A DNA stretch of 64,000 nucleotides from Kalaharituber pfeilii (taxonomy: Eukaryota; Ascomycota; Pezizomycetes; Pezizales; Pezizaceae): positions 186,001 to 250,000 of the forward strand of contig WHUZ01000078.1 of NCBI GenBank assembly GCA_015179045.1, read 5' to 3'. Position numbers and translations under genes: made by a program. Below are positions 21,801 to 32,009 of the stretch, in pieces; within the stretch, counting starts at the first letter, position 1; every line of letters starts with the position of its first letter. The notes under the pieces were generated by a model. That model was given only the letters and a program-made list of their open reading frames with translations. It did no database searches and was not told where the DNA came from.

Positions 21801-23697
21801 CGGAATTCGCGCAATATTGCAACTGAAGACTTTGTCACTGCTTCAGACACGGATTGACCTTGGCTTACCTATCCACCAATTCTTCGACCTAATAATAGGG
21901 ACAAGGTGAGCAGTCTCTAAGTGTAATATATCGTGCTTATACTAATTTTCCTTTTTTATTCTTCTCGGTCCTCAAAGTGCTGGAGGCATTGTTGCACTGG
22001 CGTTAGGTCATAATCACAGGTCGATTGAAGAGTGCATCCAGCTCTTCAATAAACTCTCGGAGCAGGCATTCACCAAGAGGGTTGGAGCTGGCATTCCGGG
22101 CTTACGGTGGCTAGTAGAAGCTCACCACCATAGCCAGTTTCGCAGCTCAGGCTTGAAGAATGCTTTTAAAACTGCCCTTGGAGAGCGCAGGATGTTTGGT
22201 GATGGAGAGACCTCTCCTGCGAATGTAGGAAACAAAGAGATCAAAGTTGGAGTCACATTAACTGCTTCATCGGGATATCCCTATCTTGTGACGTCCTACA
22301 ACAGAGAGGACTTCAAGAACACAGGTATGTACCCATAACACTAGAGCACGGCGCTGGGGTTGAACCCTAACTAAGGGAGCCATTTTTTCTCTGGTAGAAG
22401 TATTGCGCCCAATCGAAAGGTCTAACACTGGAACTGTCATGAGCAATAAGTACTATGGATTCCTGCGTGGAGAAAGCAAGGAGACAGAACTAAAAACCTG
22501 GGAAGCGTGGGTGCACTTGAATGCCCTTCTTTTTTTTTTTTTTTTTTTTATATCAGTACTCGCATGCCGCCCTATGGGCTATGGCGACGAAGGGCAGCGC
22601 ATTGCATTGTCCAAGTGTGCTTACACTTACACGAGTTATCTCCAGGGCCCTTGCCACTACGGCCGCACCCCGATACTTCAAGCCATTTCGCCATAAAATG
22701 ACTGGGAACGTTTTCATGGATGGTGGGTTGAACTTCAATAACCCTATTGCTGTGGCAGACAAAGAACGTCAACTTCTGTGGCCAACTCGGCTGTACGACT
22801 ACCCTGATATATTGTTGTCACTTGGCACTGGATATACGGACGATGCGCTAGAGAATTTGGAAAAGAACGCACAGGCAGGTGCTGCGAGATTAGGGGCCTG
22901 GGGACATTTCCGTCGCCTGAGGTTAATTATCGGCTGGCAAACAAGGCATCAACTCAACTCACATAGAATTTGGACAGAATATATGGATAGTCTAGCCCAA
23001 AGTCCCAACCAGACAGTCGTTTCGAAGCAAAAGTACCAGCGATTAGATATCAAATTTGATCATGAAGTTCCTAAGCTTGACAAGGTCGAGGAGTTCACAA
23101 AGCTTGATACGCAGATAGTAAAGCATTTCGAGGATCCGTCCAACCAGAAGCAGCTTCAGTTGATTGCGGCGCAGCTGGTTGCCTCGTTATTTTACTTTTG
23201 CGAAGATCGTACCGATCCATCGACGCAGAATAGCAGCTTTGTAGTACACGGTGAGTCTCCGCTCAAAACATAACTCACTTCCCTTGTTAACAATAGTACA
23301 TTCCATAGGCCATATCTTCTGCCGGTTGGATCCGGGCTCAACAGCCCTGAAGCGGCTTTGCCAGAAGCTTAGAACATACGCAACAACTTCCGATACCTCC
23401 TCGGCAATCTTTATGTTCAGTCACCACAAGTTTTCAAATGACAAGGAACCCTTGGTTCCTCTTGGGTCTTCGGAACCAATACCAATCGGCATAGAGCCTT
23501 TCAAATTCCAAGTACAGTTTAACGTGCCTAGTCTTAAGAAACCGTTTAGGATTCACTTGAGCAGCCCATGGAGTAGTGGGATTCTCAACGATGGAAATGC
23601 GAGCCAACTTCCCTTTATTAGCGGATTTCCTTGTTCTCTACAGACGATTCGGCGCCGTAACTCACCTGATAAGCGAACCAATACTCCACTTTCCTGA
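18838..23697 (+). CDS. GTPase-RING-patatin protein (1380 aa), intact
   Basis: My splice model is 18838-19524, 19612-19985, 20044-20158, 20239-20803, 20889-21732, 21798-21905, 21978-22324, 22398-22506, 22646-23250, 23309-23697. All nine introns are GT-AG, the total is 4143 nt and the frame is open. Residues 35-75 are acidic and Ser-rich. Residues 94-137 form a B-box-like Cys/His cluster. The GTPase has P-loop GETGAGKSS (214-222), TPVVG then PTSSDVH (switch I region), DCEG (276-279, G3), YPKILFTLSEVV and a G4-like VVNSLELD. Residues 780-832 are a RING finger (CFGC, CGHLLCNDC, CCPFC). Patatin follows: DGGGIR (861-866, oxyanion), GTSAG with nucleophile Ser898, and DGG with catalytic Asp1075. Known biology: patatins hydrolyse acyl lipids, RINGs recruit E2 enzymes, and GTPases of this type can act as oligomerising switches. 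A membrane-attacking immune or self-recognition effector is inference. Two further copies lie nearby, both dead. Intron 8 carries a retroelement tail. Confidence 0.88.
22528..22590 (-). mobile_element. Tail-A insertion inside intron 8 of the patatin gene
   Basis: Poly(T) and an inverted tail-A hairpin (CTCGCATGCCGCCCTATGGG) lie between the donor at 22507 and the acceptor at 22645. No clean target duplication was found. The matching intron of copy 1 lacks it, so it is specific to this locus. It lengthens the intron to 139 nt and inserts a T run in sense orientation. Confidence 0.85.
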
Positions 23698-24496
23698 CCT
23701 AGTTTCTTTCATCATTGAGTGATGCCAGCCTTATGGAACTGGTTGATGGTTCACCGCCATGAAGCCTTTCCCCAAATGGCGAAGTAAATGGAAATAATTC
23801 TCTTTTCTCTTTTTCGTTGATTTTTTTTTCTCATATGCAGCCTGGCTGGTGTGTGATTTATTTAGTTCTTACAATCATTTTGCCAATGTTTGATTTTTCG
23901 ACTCCGATCAGTAATGATTTGCTTGCCCCTGTGCATTCTTCACGCGTGAAACTAACCGTCAAAGGCGAACTGCACTTCCTTGAACAAAGTTTCGGGCGAC
24001 CTCGAATCAAGTGTCCCACTGTCACGAGAATGGTGTTGAGGTTTCGACGATGATGTAGTGAATAGGGAGTGTAACTTAGGACAACGCTTGATGCTTGACC
24101 TTCGAAAGGGCAGTGTGGGATAATGAGAGAAATTGCCGGCGGAGAGCTTGGTCCTTTCTTGGCTTTACGGTCAAGGTCTGGCTTAGTCAAACGCCGGTGA
24201 TACATCGGCGTAGGTGTGGACGTAGTGGGAGATGCCCAAGCACTGTGTTTTTCTTTCTTCTTTCTGCGGACTTACTTGCCATACATTGCCTACGTTACTT
24301 GACATGAATTGATTGCATTTGCCCGCTTCACTGCTCCGCCAAGTCTAGACCGGGTTCTTTCGTACATGCAGACGTAGTATTGTCGTATATCCTGTACCTG
24401 TTAGTGAGCGGCACGAGCTAGCTCGACCCGAGCTGGAGGGTGAGCTCGAGCCAGCTCGTGAGTAAGTGAGCTCGGCTCGAGCCAGCGAGCCTTGTT
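23698..24496. other. No gene; R1 repeat end and a GAGCTCG-rich segment
   Basis: After the patatin stop there is no coding sequence I can support. About 24037-24115 matches the R1 terminal repeat of 45061-45636. About 24405-24480 is a short palindrome-rich stretch of repeated GAGCTCGAGCCAGCTCG words. A similar GTGAGCGGCACGAG start occurs near 46420. Confidence 0.5.
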
Positions 24497-25806
24497 TTTT
24501 TTTTTTTTTTTTATATTATTAATCGCATACCGCCCTACGGGCTACGGCGATATTTAGTTACAAATAGGAATAACAGGGTGAATGAAGATGAGAACGTAGA
24601 AATAACTTTCTTAGAAAAAGTCCCCTCATTCTCCAAGCAACTCCATCAACTTCCTCAGTGGGTCCTCCCCCCCCTCCCCTTCGACCCGTGGAGGTCTCCT
24701 CACGTGCTCCTCACCCCCGGCAACCTCCGTCGCCACACTCTGCACTGGCCTAACAGGTGACCCCTCGTCTCCTCCTCTTCCCCACACCACCTGCACTCCG
24801 GACCGTCCCCTTCCCCTACATGCCACCTCCATGCCCGCAGACCCTTGCCACCCAGCAGTTCCGCCAGCCGTCCTGTCAGGTGTCCCAACCTTTCTAGCGG
24901 TCTATATGCCAATTCCAGCCGGTTCCTCTCCCCCGCCCTCTCCCTCCTGCCTCTTTGTCTCATACCGGCTTCCGTCACCAGCTCTGGTACGCACTGCAAT
25001 GCCGTGCCCACCTCGCCCCCTCGTCTGCCGCCTCATTGCCGGCGATGCCCCTATGAGCTTTGACCCATAACACCGCCATGTCCCGGTCTCCTCGCTCCAT
25101 TCTCCTCTTCCACGCCTCTCTCAGCCGGTTTGTCGCCCCGTCGTGGGTGGGATCTCCCACAGCTGCGTCGGTCATTCTTTTCATTGCGTATCTTGAGTCA
25201 GTTACTATAAGCAGTTCCCCCTCCACCCTATCCATCGCCTCTCCGATAGCTATCAGCTCCGCGTCATTCACTGTAGCATTCTCCCCCAAGTATACCGACT
25301 TTGATCTGCCCTCATTAAAAAACCCCGCCCCCGCTATACTCCCTTTCATGCTTCCGTCAGTGTAAACCGTCAGTGTACACGGGTATCCACCCCCATGGAG
25401 GAGAAAGATAAGGGACGGAGCGGGAGGACTAAGGCAACCGGATAAGGAGACAAACATCGCGGAGATACTGGAATGGGCAGGACAGGAATAATCTTTCTTT
25501 CTTCCTCTTTTCGTTTCGTTTTCTCTTTCTACTTTCTCATACATGTACCTAAAATAACCTCGCCATAGCCCACAGGGCGGCACGCGAGTAATGAAATTGG
25601 AAAAAAAAAAAAAAAAAAGGGTATCCACCCCTCATCCGTAACATCGTCTATGTGTCTCTCCAACTCCTCCCGCTCCACGTCCCTTTGCAATGTCGGTATG
25701 ATCACCAAGGGTAGTTCCCTGCCATGTGTCAGTGACCCCCTCAAATAGACCGTCTCCTCCTCCCTCTCTTTCAGTCTCTCCTCCGCAAACCTCACTGCTC
25801 TCGCCT
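24497..25806 (-). mobile_element. LINE-A copy, RNase H region, interrupted
   Basis: On the minus strand it reads from the end of the ORF2 linker (about 25800: RFAEERLKEREEE...DDVTDEGW) into RNase H. The RNase H has YTDGSMKGSIAG, the NDAELIAIGE acid, TDSRYAM and GNEAADEGA. It then runs to the C-terminal Cys/His knuckle, 3' UTR, tail-A hairpin and poly(T) at 24497-24520. A plus-strand tail-A fragment (25394-25618) is nested in the start of RNase H. Its insertion truncated patatin copy 3 just after the donor of intron 7. I found no target duplication, so truncation may have involved a deletion. Confidence 0.85.
25394..25618 (+). mobile_element. Nested LINE-A 3' fragment
   Basis: This carries the last residues of a LINE-A ORF2 (EILEWAGQE then stop), a short 3' UTR, tail-A hairpin and poly(A). 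It is flanked by GGGTATCCACCCC at 25381-25393 and 25619-25631. It lies antisense inside another LINE-A. Confidence 0.9.
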
Positions 25807-27303
25807 CTACTTACCTGTGTTCTTGAAGTCCTCTCTGTTGTAGGATGTCACAAGATAGGGATATCCCGATGAAGCAGTTAATATCACTCCAACTTTGATC
25901 TCTTTGTTTCCTACATTCGCAGGAGAGGTCTCTCCATCACCAAACATCCTGCGCTCTCCAAGGGCAGTTTTAAACGCATTCTTCAAGCCAGAGCTGCGGA
26001 TCTGGCTATGGTGGTGAGCTTCCACTAGCAACCGTAAGCCCGGAATGCCAGCGCCAACCCTCTTGGTGAATGCCTGCTCCGAGAGTTCATTGAAGAGCTG
26101 GATGCACTCTTCGATCGACCTGTGACTAATGACCTAATGCCAGTGCAACAATGCCTCCAGCACTTTGAGGAACGAGAATAATAAGAAAGAAAATTCGTGT
26201 AAGCAGGATATATCTCACTTAGAGACTGCTCACCTTGTTCCTATTATTAGGTCGAAGAATTCGTGGATGGGTAAGCCAAGGACAATCCTCGTCTGAAGCA
26301 GTGACAAAGTCTTCAGTTGCAAAATTGCACGGATTCCGCCCCTGCCGTATATACTTATATTAGTGAGGTCCCTATCTATCTAGCACCACAAAGGCCTAAC
26401 TCACCCATCTAGAGATAATACTCTTGGAGCTGCTTGAATTGGTTCTCGTGTAACAGTCCAAGTGAACTTTGCTTGTGTTGCGTCTTCATGTATGCAGAAG
26501 GGGCAGCATAGAAGGATATTGAATCTGGGGTCGCCTGTTAATTTATGGCTTTCAATGCTTTCCTTTTCTCCATCATCGTCAATGCAATCATTGCAGAGCA
26601 GATGGCCACATTTCAGGAGCTTGTGGGGTATTGAGAAGAGGCAACCGAAGCAGGTGAATGGGTAAACGGGACAGAGGGAGCAGTCGAACAACCTGGCGAG
26701 AGCGTGTTGGAAGTTTCGAGACTACTGGTTATCAACCTTTGGGCCAGCATCAGCACTCCGAGTGCGGAACGTGGCCGACCTCTCATGAAGCTACGTTCTC
26801 GCGCACAAATGGTACTCGGACATTCAAAGTCCGACATGTTCAAGCTAGGATTATCTATGAACAGATTACGCCAATGCAAGGCTGCTTCCGATCTATTCTT
26901 GAAGGTCAGCATGCATGTTGTTAACTTGCAATCTCTGCAGAAGTGTCAGATTTGCCAGGAGATTGCACTATACCTTGATTTGAACTCCTTAAGATGTTCC
27001 TCAACATATTCTCGAACCTTCTCCACGAATAATTCCTCCCCGATATTTTGATTGGATTCAGCTTCAACATAACCTCCAGCTATAATCTTTCCATTCTCAA
27101 GCTGAAGTCCTTTCTGATGTTGTGTGCCTGAAACCGCATGGCCAATGTTCGTCATAGAAAGCGTTATATGCTTGCCGCAGATGGGGCTCGTAGCCTGCAA
27201 CTACCTTCCTTGCGTCGTCTTTCAAGCCCAATTCCATATTAGTCTACTTTCTGTATGACTCGTGAACAAGCTCCGAGATAATGTATGAAGGAGGAATTCT
27301 ATA

Positions 27304-27616
27304 GGTGTGGAGGAGAGGGGAGGGGGAGAGGTGGGGTTTTAGATGCCGTCGGGGAAGTTTGCTTGCCGGGATGCGAACGTGTGGAGAAGAGGGGAGCGGG
27401 AAGCGGGGAGAGGGGGAGATATATAGGGGAGCCTCCCTGATGCAGAAACTGGAAGAGCCGTCCGGAAGTTTCTGGAATCAGGTTTCTAGAAGGGGAGAGA
27501 GGGGGGTGGAACGGGGAGGTGTAGATAGAAGTTTCTTTGTTAAGCCTGTCTCCGGGCTTTGAGGCTTGCCCAGGGACCCTGCCATGGCTTGGCGTTGCAA
27601 GCGGGATTACGTGATG

Positions 27617-27642
<26 letters not shown>
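27304..27642 (+). mobile_element. Tail-C short element, GA-rich head
   Basis: This 339-bp insertion in patatin copy 3 has TSD AAGGAGGAATTCTATA at 27288-27303 and 27643-27658. The order is GA-rich head, the block GCCTCCCTGATGCAGAAACT, GGAAGTTTCTGGAATCAGG, GCCTGTCTCCGGGC, tail C, poly(A). It has no coding capacity. It may be a SINE-like element or LINE-C 3' UTR. Confidence 0.88.
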
Positions 27643-27647
<5 letters not shown>

Positions 27648-28214
27648 GGAATTCTATACTTCTTGGCAATGACTGCCGGCGGGTATCCAACAGAATGCTT
27701 GAAGCAATTAGCGGAACCAGGGTTTTGAAAACACCATATGAACCCTCTCCCTTGAAACGTTTCAGACGAATTCCTGCTCTTTGGATATGAATGTGAAAGT
27801 GGGAATGAACTGGGTTGTACACAAATGCTGCATCCAGGAAGTTGAAAGGTACATCGGTAGGGTTTTGCGAGAAATGATTAAAAACGTAGTCAATATATCG
27901 CCCCAGGTCATTCCAGTCCCACAATGGCCAGAATTAGCACGCACTACTCTTGTCCTTTTAGTAGCTTCAGTGATTTCCTTATAAAGGGATTTATATTGTT
28001 TCAGAACTAGCTGTCCTGGTGCAATTTTGTGGTGCGGAATGCAGACTACCATTATATCAGTGTAATAACAATGAACAAGTTCGAGCAAGGTGGAGACAGG
28101 CTTGTCCCGAAACTGTTTCCATCTCTCTGCTAGCGATCCAAGTTGAGGGTTCTGGGATAAATCATTGTAGTTTCTCATAAGCGTTTCCGTCACACTAGGT
28201 TCATACCAGTCTCC

Positions 28215-28219
<5 letters not shown>

Positions 28220-28245
<26 letters not shown>

Positions 28246-28473
28246 TATCAATACTCGCAGGCCGCCCGAAGGGCTATGGCGAGGTCTTTATTAAAAGACA
28301 GAAAGAAACGAAGAAGTCAACAACCCCAAACTAACTACTCTCAACCAACTACCTAACTACCTACATGTATTGCCCGCGAACTCCTCCATGATGCGGGTGG
28401 CGCCCGGTATCTCCTACTTCCGTTCCCTCTCCGCCTCATACCGGACCGATCTGAGCCACCGTCCACTGAGCCT
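28220..28473 (-). mobile_element. ORF1-only retroelement with tail A, short
   Basis: On the minus strand it holds the last ~15 codons of ORF1 (LSGRWLRSVRYEAE then stop), 3' UTR, tail-A hairpin (inner stem GCCC/GGGC) and poly(T). TSD CAGTCTCCGGATT is at 28207-28219 and 28474-28486. As in 6912-7353, the tail follows ORF1 directly, with no ORF2. Confidence 0.85.
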
Positions 28474-30280
28474 CAGTCTCCGGATTGTTCCTACCCAGAT
28501 GGTTCAACTGTCAATCTAGTTGCCACAAGTGTGCGTATTACCAAGGCAGATCGTAACAGAGCCTACTTACATCGAGTTCAAGAGAATTGACAACAATCAG
28601 AGCAATTGGGAGTACTTGATTTACTGAGAATTCAATTGCCCCCTCCGCCCATGTTAATAGCTTCTCAATAATTACTTCAAAAGTTCTAAATTTCTCATCA
28701 GTAGGGGCTACTGGTTGCTTTACCTTCATCGTAATAAACTCACCGCAAATTCCTTGTAACGTAACAAACAACTTCACTTAACGTAAAAGGATTTTAGGAT
28801 AGAACTCTGCAACAACCCAGCCGCGGCAACGTTGTTCCCGCCTGAGATTGGCAATTCGAAGGCTTCGAAGTCGCCGGCCTTGGGCCCTTAAACCGCGCTT
28901 CCTATATTGTTTCTTTGCTTCCTGAATTTGGATAATTGCTTGTGGCGCTTGGTTTCCACCATGCAAGCCTTCACAATCTGCATAAATAATTGGCCTTTCG
29001 GAGTCTCGGGATTTTGGATCGATGAATAGATGAACATCACTGCTAGTTGGGATTTGTGCATGCTCGGCGTCGCCCACTACAGGTGTCTCACAGTCATGTT
29101 TTCCACCACTCGTGATCTTGCTTGCGCACAATCGGAAAGGGTAAGTAAAAGGTAAACATCTGCAAGAAGGCCGGCCAGCGGTTCAAGGGTAGGGTGACGT
29201 ACCTTTACCAAACCATTTATCAACGAGCTCTTTCCCGTGCCTGTCTCCCCAACAAAGCTTATCCAAGCTGGGAAATTCTTTTGTTGGTTTAGAGCTGTAT
29301 TCGTCATGGAAAGCTCTAGATACCGTCCGGTGATGTCAAATTTGACATTACTACTATTGGAGTCAATGGTGACACCGAACCATTTCGACTTCAGCGCGAT
29401 TTCATGACTATTCGTTGTGTTTTGATCACTTCACCGAAGGGAGTCCAACACAACTGCTTCCTCTAGAGAGAGCTTCGTATGCACCGCTCCATCCTGCTTC
29501 TTGTTCTTCCGATGGACCAGCTGCTCATCCCAGCACTTCCTGCAAAAGGTGCTATCACAATTGACACACCAACACAGGTCAGGAATAATTTCACTTGTGC
29601 ATTGAAGGCATTGCTGCAATCCCTCCAAGCACTCCGGGCCACTGATAGTTGTGTTTGGCTGCGTGGATTCACTGGGAGCAGGAATATGCTCATCATGGGG
29701 TTGCTCGCCTTCTGTTGATGAATCCGAGCTTTCAGAGAAAGAGGAGTCGCTTCTAGAAGAGTCAAAATTACCGTTATCAACTTCTAAGACGGCGCTAGTT
29801 TCACTGTATACAGAAGTCCTATCAATATGCCCGGAGTCACTCTCAGTATCCACGGTTTTGCCTGTATTCACGTCGACTAGTCCAGTCATGTCTGTAGCCT
29901 AAATCGATGAAATCATAGAAATCTTCACACACGGACAGGTAATAAGTTAGCAGTCACACAAGATGACCATTGAGATCAGTGTGCTTTGATGGGAAGACTC
30001 CACTTGCATAATATCACCATGCAAAACACTATTATTCTTCGAATGCCACCACGACTGGAGTCGTCTGCCAGTAGACCAAGGAATAAACAATCAGATAATC
30101 TAAGTGACGGATTGGCGATGCGTAATCAGTGTTTTAGTATCTCGCTGGCAAGTGAACGCTGAAAAGTGAACGCAAGTAGGACTTGAGGATTAAAGGTCGA
30201 CACGTAATATGATCTGAATAGTGTTGCATTTGCGGGGCAATTGATATGAAGGAAAAGAGAGTGGAGAAGACGATACTCTT

Positions 30281-30540
30281 GTGGGGAAGAGGGTAGGGGG
30301 GAGAGGGGGGGAAATATAGTGGGGCCTCCCTGAGGCAGAAACCGGAAGGACCGTCCGGAGGTTTCTGGAATCAGGTTTTTGGACCGTCCGGAGGTTTCCG
30401 GATTCAGCGTGTAGAAGTAGATAGAAAGTTCTTTGTTTGTTAAGCCTGTCTCCGGGCTTCGAGGGCTTGCCCAGGGACCCTGCCATGGCTTGGCGCTGTA
30501 AGCGGGGTTATGTGATAAAAAAAAAAAAAAAAAAAAAAAA
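30281..30540 (+). mobile_element. Tail-C short element, GA-rich head
   Basis: This 260-bp insertion upstream of patatin copy 3 has TSD AGACGATACTCTT at 30268-30280 and 30541-30553. It has the same architecture as 27304-27642 but carries two copies of the GACCGTCCGGAGGTTTC block. Confidence 0.9.
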
Positions 30541-30861
30541 AGACGATACTCTTAACTTATATCCATACGCAGCTTGCAAATATGCCACCTAGAGACCAGA
30601 TGAGTGTGCAATGGGGAAAAATATGCTTATTTTGTGTTGGGTTTGTATGGAGTGATCACAGGTCAGGTTTCAGAATTCGCAAGTCGGCAGGGGGGCGAGT
30701 TGACGTTGGACAAACTCAGAAATCGTGCACATGCTGTGATGCAAAAGTCAAAGACTGATTTTTAACTTTTCATGCCTCGACAGTCACTAGTTTTTGAACA
30801 CAGATAGCCAGTAGAATCAAGAAGGTAGTTACATGATAAACCTCTCGCCACTTTACAGCAT

Positions 30862-30979
30862 CGCCCTGCGATGGCGAACAGCTGCAAGCGGGGTAGTGTG
30901 AGATAAAAAAAAATCCTCGCCACAGCCTTTCAGGCGGGATGCGAGTAATGATATTAAAAAAATAAAAAAAGAGAGAAAC
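30862..30979 (+). mobile_element. Tail C followed directly by tail A
   Basis: A tail-C micro-insertion (GGCGAACAGCTGCAAGCGGG, then A9) is followed immediately by a tail-A hairpin with inner stem GCCT/AGGC and an A-rich end. The outer direct repeats CTTTACAGCAT are at 30851-30861 and 30980-30990. The left arm has only the tail C, so tail A was added later into the poly(A). Confidence 0.85.
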
Positions 30980-31074
30980 CTTTACAGCATCATTGCAGCT
31001 AGTATGCTTGCAACAATGAATAAAGCATATGCACGACATGCGGACAACCTAGCAATAAAGCCCTGTACTAACTA

Positions 31075-31254
31075 CTCGCTGGTTCTCGCCATAGCCTATA
31101 AGGCGGCACGCGAGTAAGGAAATAAAAAAAAAAAAAAAAAAAACTCGCTGGTTCGGGAAGTATTGGAACACTGCATAACAAATTTGCACTTATTCCAAAA
31201 GGCGAATAGCGCACAAGATTTGTGCAGCGTTTCAATACTTTCCGAACCAGCGAG
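31075..31254. mobile_element. TA-flanked MITE carrying a nested tail A
   Basis: Terminal inverted repeats CTCGCTGGTTCGGGAAGTAT and their complement are flanked by TA (31073-31074, 31255-31256). Without the nested insertion it is about 111 bp. It is absent from the corresponding site of the left arm, which confirms both ends. Confidence 0.85.
31085..31142 (+). mobile_element. Tail-A micro-insertion in MITE
   Basis: This is 58 bp of tail-A hairpin (inner stem GCCT/AGGC) plus poly(A). The TSD ACTCGCTGGTT is at 31074-31084 and 31143-31153. Confidence 0.93.
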
Positions 31255-31497
31255 TATGTTATGAGAGGTACAATGACATCTTCGCTTTCAGCCCTTGTGC
31301 GATGAAGATGTGTGTTCCTTAACAAAAAATCGTCTTCTGTAAGCGATACCTCTAACGAGCTCACTGAATGGCCCCTGGTGTTTACTGCTAACTGACGTAT
31401 TTGGTGAATACTGTAGCTCCGGTGAAGTAACCCTATAAAGCTACTGAAGCAGGGATATCATGAAAAATTCCAATTTTGCCATACATAGTCCAACGGA

Positions 31498-31639
31498 TTT
31501 TTTTTTTTTTTTTTTTTTTTAATATCATTACTCGCGTGCCGCTCTAGGGGCTATGGCGAGAATAGTTACATGCGAGAAGGAAGGAAAAGAAATTAAAGGC
31601 AAGTCTCCGTCGTCCTGCCGTCTATTTACATCAGAAAGC
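31498..31639 (-). mobile_element. Tail-A element, 142 bp
   Basis: Poly(T) and an inverted tail-A hairpin are followed by about 85 bp of 3' UTR-like sequence. CCAACGGA is repeated at 31490-31497 and 31640-31647. It is absent at the matching site of the left arm. Confidence 0.85.
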
Positions 31640-31669
31640 CCAACGGAATAGCATGTGAGACATGGCGAG

Positions 31670-31745
31670 CAGCCATATGCAGGGTACGTGATAATATTAA
31701 GAAGGAAAAGAAAAGAAAACAAAGAAAAAAAAAAAAAGAGAAAGA
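31670..31745 (+). mobile_element. Old tail insertion shared with left arm
   Basis: A mutated tail (GCAGGGTACGTGATAATA) is followed by an A/G-rich run. It is the partner of 17740-17805. Confidence 0.55.
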
Positions 31746-32009
31746 AAATGAGCAGCATGTGATAAATAAGCGCCCAATCTCCGATCAAAAGAAAAACTGA
31801 ACCAGGCTTGTGCAGGTCCTAGTATGAGAATGGGGCTTTTCTACAGAACAAACAAAGCCTCCAAAAATGTTAGGCCTATAAAGCTCTCATACTGTTCGGT
31901 ACATAGTGCCACCCACATGCATGTATGAATGGAGTATATCTAAGACTTGATTAAGGGGTTATCACTGAACAGCTGGGAATAATTACTAGAAAACACCACT
32001 ACTAACTGA

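Larger units (their letters stand above)
15860..22325 (+). repeat. Left arm of large inverted duplication
   Basis: This arm matches the reverse complement of 25807-35515 over flanking sequence, the upstream region and the first seven exons of the patatin gene. In the P-loop exon only about 6 of 145 bases differ by eye, while non-coding parts are more diverged. The right arm is longer because it has taken more insertions. A tail-C insertion (18142-18205) and an old tail near 17745-17800 occur at the same place in both arms, so they predate the duplication. Confidence 0.85.
25807..29889 (-). pseudogene. Patatin copy 3: 3'-truncated, nonsense and frameshifted
   Basis: The antisense counterpart of the intact gene starts at 29889 with the same MTGLVDVNTGKTVD. 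It keeps the B-box-like cluster, P-loop GETGTGKSS, DCEG, RING (CFGCLFSIP...CGHLLCNDC at about 26640-26560) and the DGG/GTS patatin motifs. Lesions: CGA to TGA at 29431-29433 after DSLR; a T lost from the run before the G3-downstream exon end (near 28790, PKILFT becomes PKILLR then stop); a frameshift before the RING near 26670; an ORF1-only insertion at 28220-28473; a tail-C insertion at 27304-27642. It ends at the donor of exon 7 where a LINE has landed, so the nucleophile-to-Asp part is incomplete. Confidence 0.9.
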
